From: Flavobacterium soyangense
Lineage (GTDB): Bacteria > Bacteroidota > Bacteroidia > Flavobacteriales > Flavobacteriaceae
Direction of reading: 5' to 3'
Assembly: GCF_015277675.1 (NCBI RefSeq)
Contig: NZ_JADHEC010000001.1
Location: 1 to 64,000, forward strand
DNA: 64,000 bases
Shown: in pieces, positions 62,716 to 64,000 of the stretch
How the letters are laid out: each line of letters starts with the position of its first letter
How positions within the stretch are numbered: position 1 is the first letter of the stretch
Made by a program: the position numbers and the translations under genes
The notes under the pieces: model-generated
Told to the model about the DNA's origin: nothing
Seen by the model: the letters and a program-made list of their open reading frames with translations, nothing else
The model's database searches: none

Positions 62716-64000
62716 TTATTGTTTGTTGATTATTTTTTCTAAAGCTGCTTTTTTGTTGATTATATCTACCATAGATTGTAGGTATTTTTGTTGCGTGGTA
62801 TACAATTGTCTTTGTGCATCATTGTAATCAAAACTAGAGGATAAACCCTCGGTAAATTTTATTTGTTGTTTTTTTTCGATTCTTTCGGCGAGATTCAAAC
62901 TTGTTTTTGCCGTAGCATATTCTTCAATACTGAATTCATATTCGCTTTTTGCAACTGAATACTGTAATTTTAATTTTTGTTCTGTCTCTGTTAACTGGGT
63001 CTTGGCTTGTTCTATGGCTATTTTAGCCTGTTGTTCCCTGGAACTTCTGGCCAAACTACTAAATATAGGGACGTGTAAACTCACGCCAAGATTGGAGTAA
63101 TTGAACCAACGTTGGTTTTTAGTCAAAAATTCGAATTTATTGCCAAAACCATTGTATCCAAAATTCACGTTAGCCGATAAAGTAGGCAGAGCTTTGCTTT
63201 TTTCTAATTTATATTCGAGTTGCCTTTGTTCCTCAAAATTCGAAGCTATCTGATAATTTATATTGTTTTTTGCTTCGAATTCATTTTGAAAAAGGGATAA
63301 ATCTAAATTAGATATGGCTAGGTTATCTAGTTTGTCAGTGAGTTTTAAATTATCATTTATGTCCATTCCCAAGGTAATTTTCAACATTTTATATACAGCC
63401 TCAACCAGTCTTTTATTATAATTAAGGGTGCTGTTTACGGTTGTAAGTGTAATTTGAAGCTGTTCAACATTTTCCTCTTCAATCAGGCCGTTTTTAAAAG
63501 TTTCCTTGGTGTCTGACAATGTTTTTTCTAATGTTGCTTTATTTTTCTCGAGAATGGAGATACTCTCTTCGGCCAGCAAAACATTTCCATATGCATTGAT
63601 GACATTTTCGGTAACATCTGCATTTGTTTTGTGTTTGGCATTTTCATAATATTTTAGGTATGTTTTTGAGGCTTGTAATGCTACAATATATGACCCATCA
63701 AAAATTAGCTGGTTCAAAGTGGCATGCGTAACCACATTATTCTTATTCCCAAAGGAGACTTCGGCAAAATCACCTTTTTTCCCCCCGAAAAATTCAGCAG
63801 GAATAAGTGATTTTTGCAAAACAAAGTTGTTGGTATAGTCAACACCCGCGCTAATTTGTGGCAAACCTGCAGCGGTAGTTTCCCATTTTTTTTCTTTAGA
63901 TGCTTCAATGTCACGTCCTGCATTTATAACCGAATAGTTATTGGTCAATGCGTGACTTATGGCTTGTTCTAGACTAAAACTGTAGTTTTTCTTTTGTTCT
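62716..64000 (-). CDS. TolC-family outer-membrane efflux protein, 5' end beyond the window
   Basis: The frame is open to the right edge, with NYSFSLEQAISHALTNNYSV readable across 63940-63990, the usual start of a TolC N-terminal repeat. At least 425 residues are visible. The protein has the two TolC helical repeats with an ALANVxxGYNG-like strand (TLSANVNFGYNGFG), SNLGVSLHVPIFSS and long coiled coils such as QAKIAIEQAKTQLTETEQKL. It forms the outer-membrane exit duct for the RND pump encoded downstream. A transcription regulator, often located upstream of such operons, would lie outside the window. Confidence 0.9.
   Translation of the reverse strand, partial: EQKKNYSFSLEQAISHALTNNYSVINAGRDIEASKEKKWETTAAGLPQISAGVDYTNNFVLQKSLIPAEFFGGKKGDFAEVSFGNKNNVVTHATLNQLIFDGSYIVALQASKTYLKYYENAKHKTNADVTENVINAYGNVLLAEESISILEKNKATLEKTLSDTKETFKNGLIEEENVEQLQITLTTVNSTLNYNKRLVEAVYKMLKITLGMDINDNLKLTDKLDNLAISNLDLSLFQNEFEAKNNINYQIASNFEEQRQLEYKLEKSKALPTLSANVNFGYNGFGNKFEFLTKNQRWFNYSNLGVSLHVPIFSSLARSSREQQAKIAIEQAKTQLTETEQKLKLQYSVAKSEYEFSIEEYATAKTSLNLAERIEKKQQIKFTEGLSSSFDYNDAQRQLYTTQQKYLQSMVDIINKKAALEKIINKQ

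Noticed and set aside
1..64000. tRNA genes, rRNA, prophage or insertion sequences
   Set aside because: I looked for transposase or integrase-type proteins and for tRNA-like cloverleaf sequences and recognised none; a tRNAscan or Infernal run would settle the RNA part.

Overview
The window is a low-GC chromosomal segment from a member of the Bacteroidota, almost certainly a Flavobacterium or a close relative. Several things support this. The gliding genes gldD and gldE follow mutY and ssb, an arrangement I recall from Flavobacterium. Type IX secretion (T9SS) C-terminal sorting domains occur on large surface proteins. Promoters repeatedly show the Bacteroidota -7 element TAnnTTTG, and Shine-Dalgarno motifs are nearly absent. 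Both ends of the window cut genes: a giant repeat adhesin on the left and a TolC-family channel on the right. I saw no tRNA, rRNA, CRISPR array, prophage or insertion sequence.

Layout. 1-4.1 kb: 3' end of an adhesin with thirteen near-identical 198-bp units and a gliding-motility-type C-terminus. 4.1-9.6 kb: tspO, then a mevalonate/isoprenoid cluster (mvaD, mevalonate kinase, a UbiA prenyltransferase) interrupted by a four-helix-bundle (S23-like) gene flanked by AT-rich inverted repeats, then rluB and a SnoaL-like gene. 9.6-15.4 kb: gldD-gldE-ssb-mutY on the minus strand, diverging from an HU gene, a 30-residue basic protein and an RNase E/G. 15.7-19.3 kb: an AT-rich two-gene island, a large N6-adenine methyltransferase overlapping a candidate PD-(D/E)xK nuclease, probably a restriction or defence unit. 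19.4-30.5 kb: tadA and dxs sharing a 38-bp divergent promoter region, a DUF3078 gene, dgt, an RDD protein, a frameshifted dinD, a 39-residue gene, class Ia ribonucleotide reductase nrdA/nrdB and a DUF3109 gene. 30.6-44.0 kb: marC, a small membrane protein with a flavoprotein, a PAP2 phosphatase, ctpA with a deaminase and a HupE-like gene, a TerB-like gene, fbp, a GNAT gene with aspartate kinase, a large outer-membrane protein and a glycosyltransferase.

44.1-57.7 kb looks like a phosphate-starvation region. The minus-strand order is phosphate-type porin, two tandem pstS genes, pstC, pstA, pstB and phoU. Upstream of the porin are five direct repeats of exactly 11 bp (consensus TTAACATT) in front of a -7 element, which looks like a Pho box. 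Weaker 11-bp repeats in the same register relative to the -7 element lie before the next two genes, a T9SS surface protein with a 1.24-kb internal duplication and a TonB-dependent receptor. All three units may therefore belong to one regulon, with surface capture, TonB uptake, porin entry and Pst import acting together. 58-64 kb: a tripartite RND efflux operon (TolC, adaptor, permease).

Scattered between genes are several short dispersed repeats. One family, with conserved ends and a variable central hairpin, appears three times. The strongest candidates for new biology are the methyltransferase/nuclease pair, the putative Pho boxes linking surface proteins to Pst, and the repeat families.
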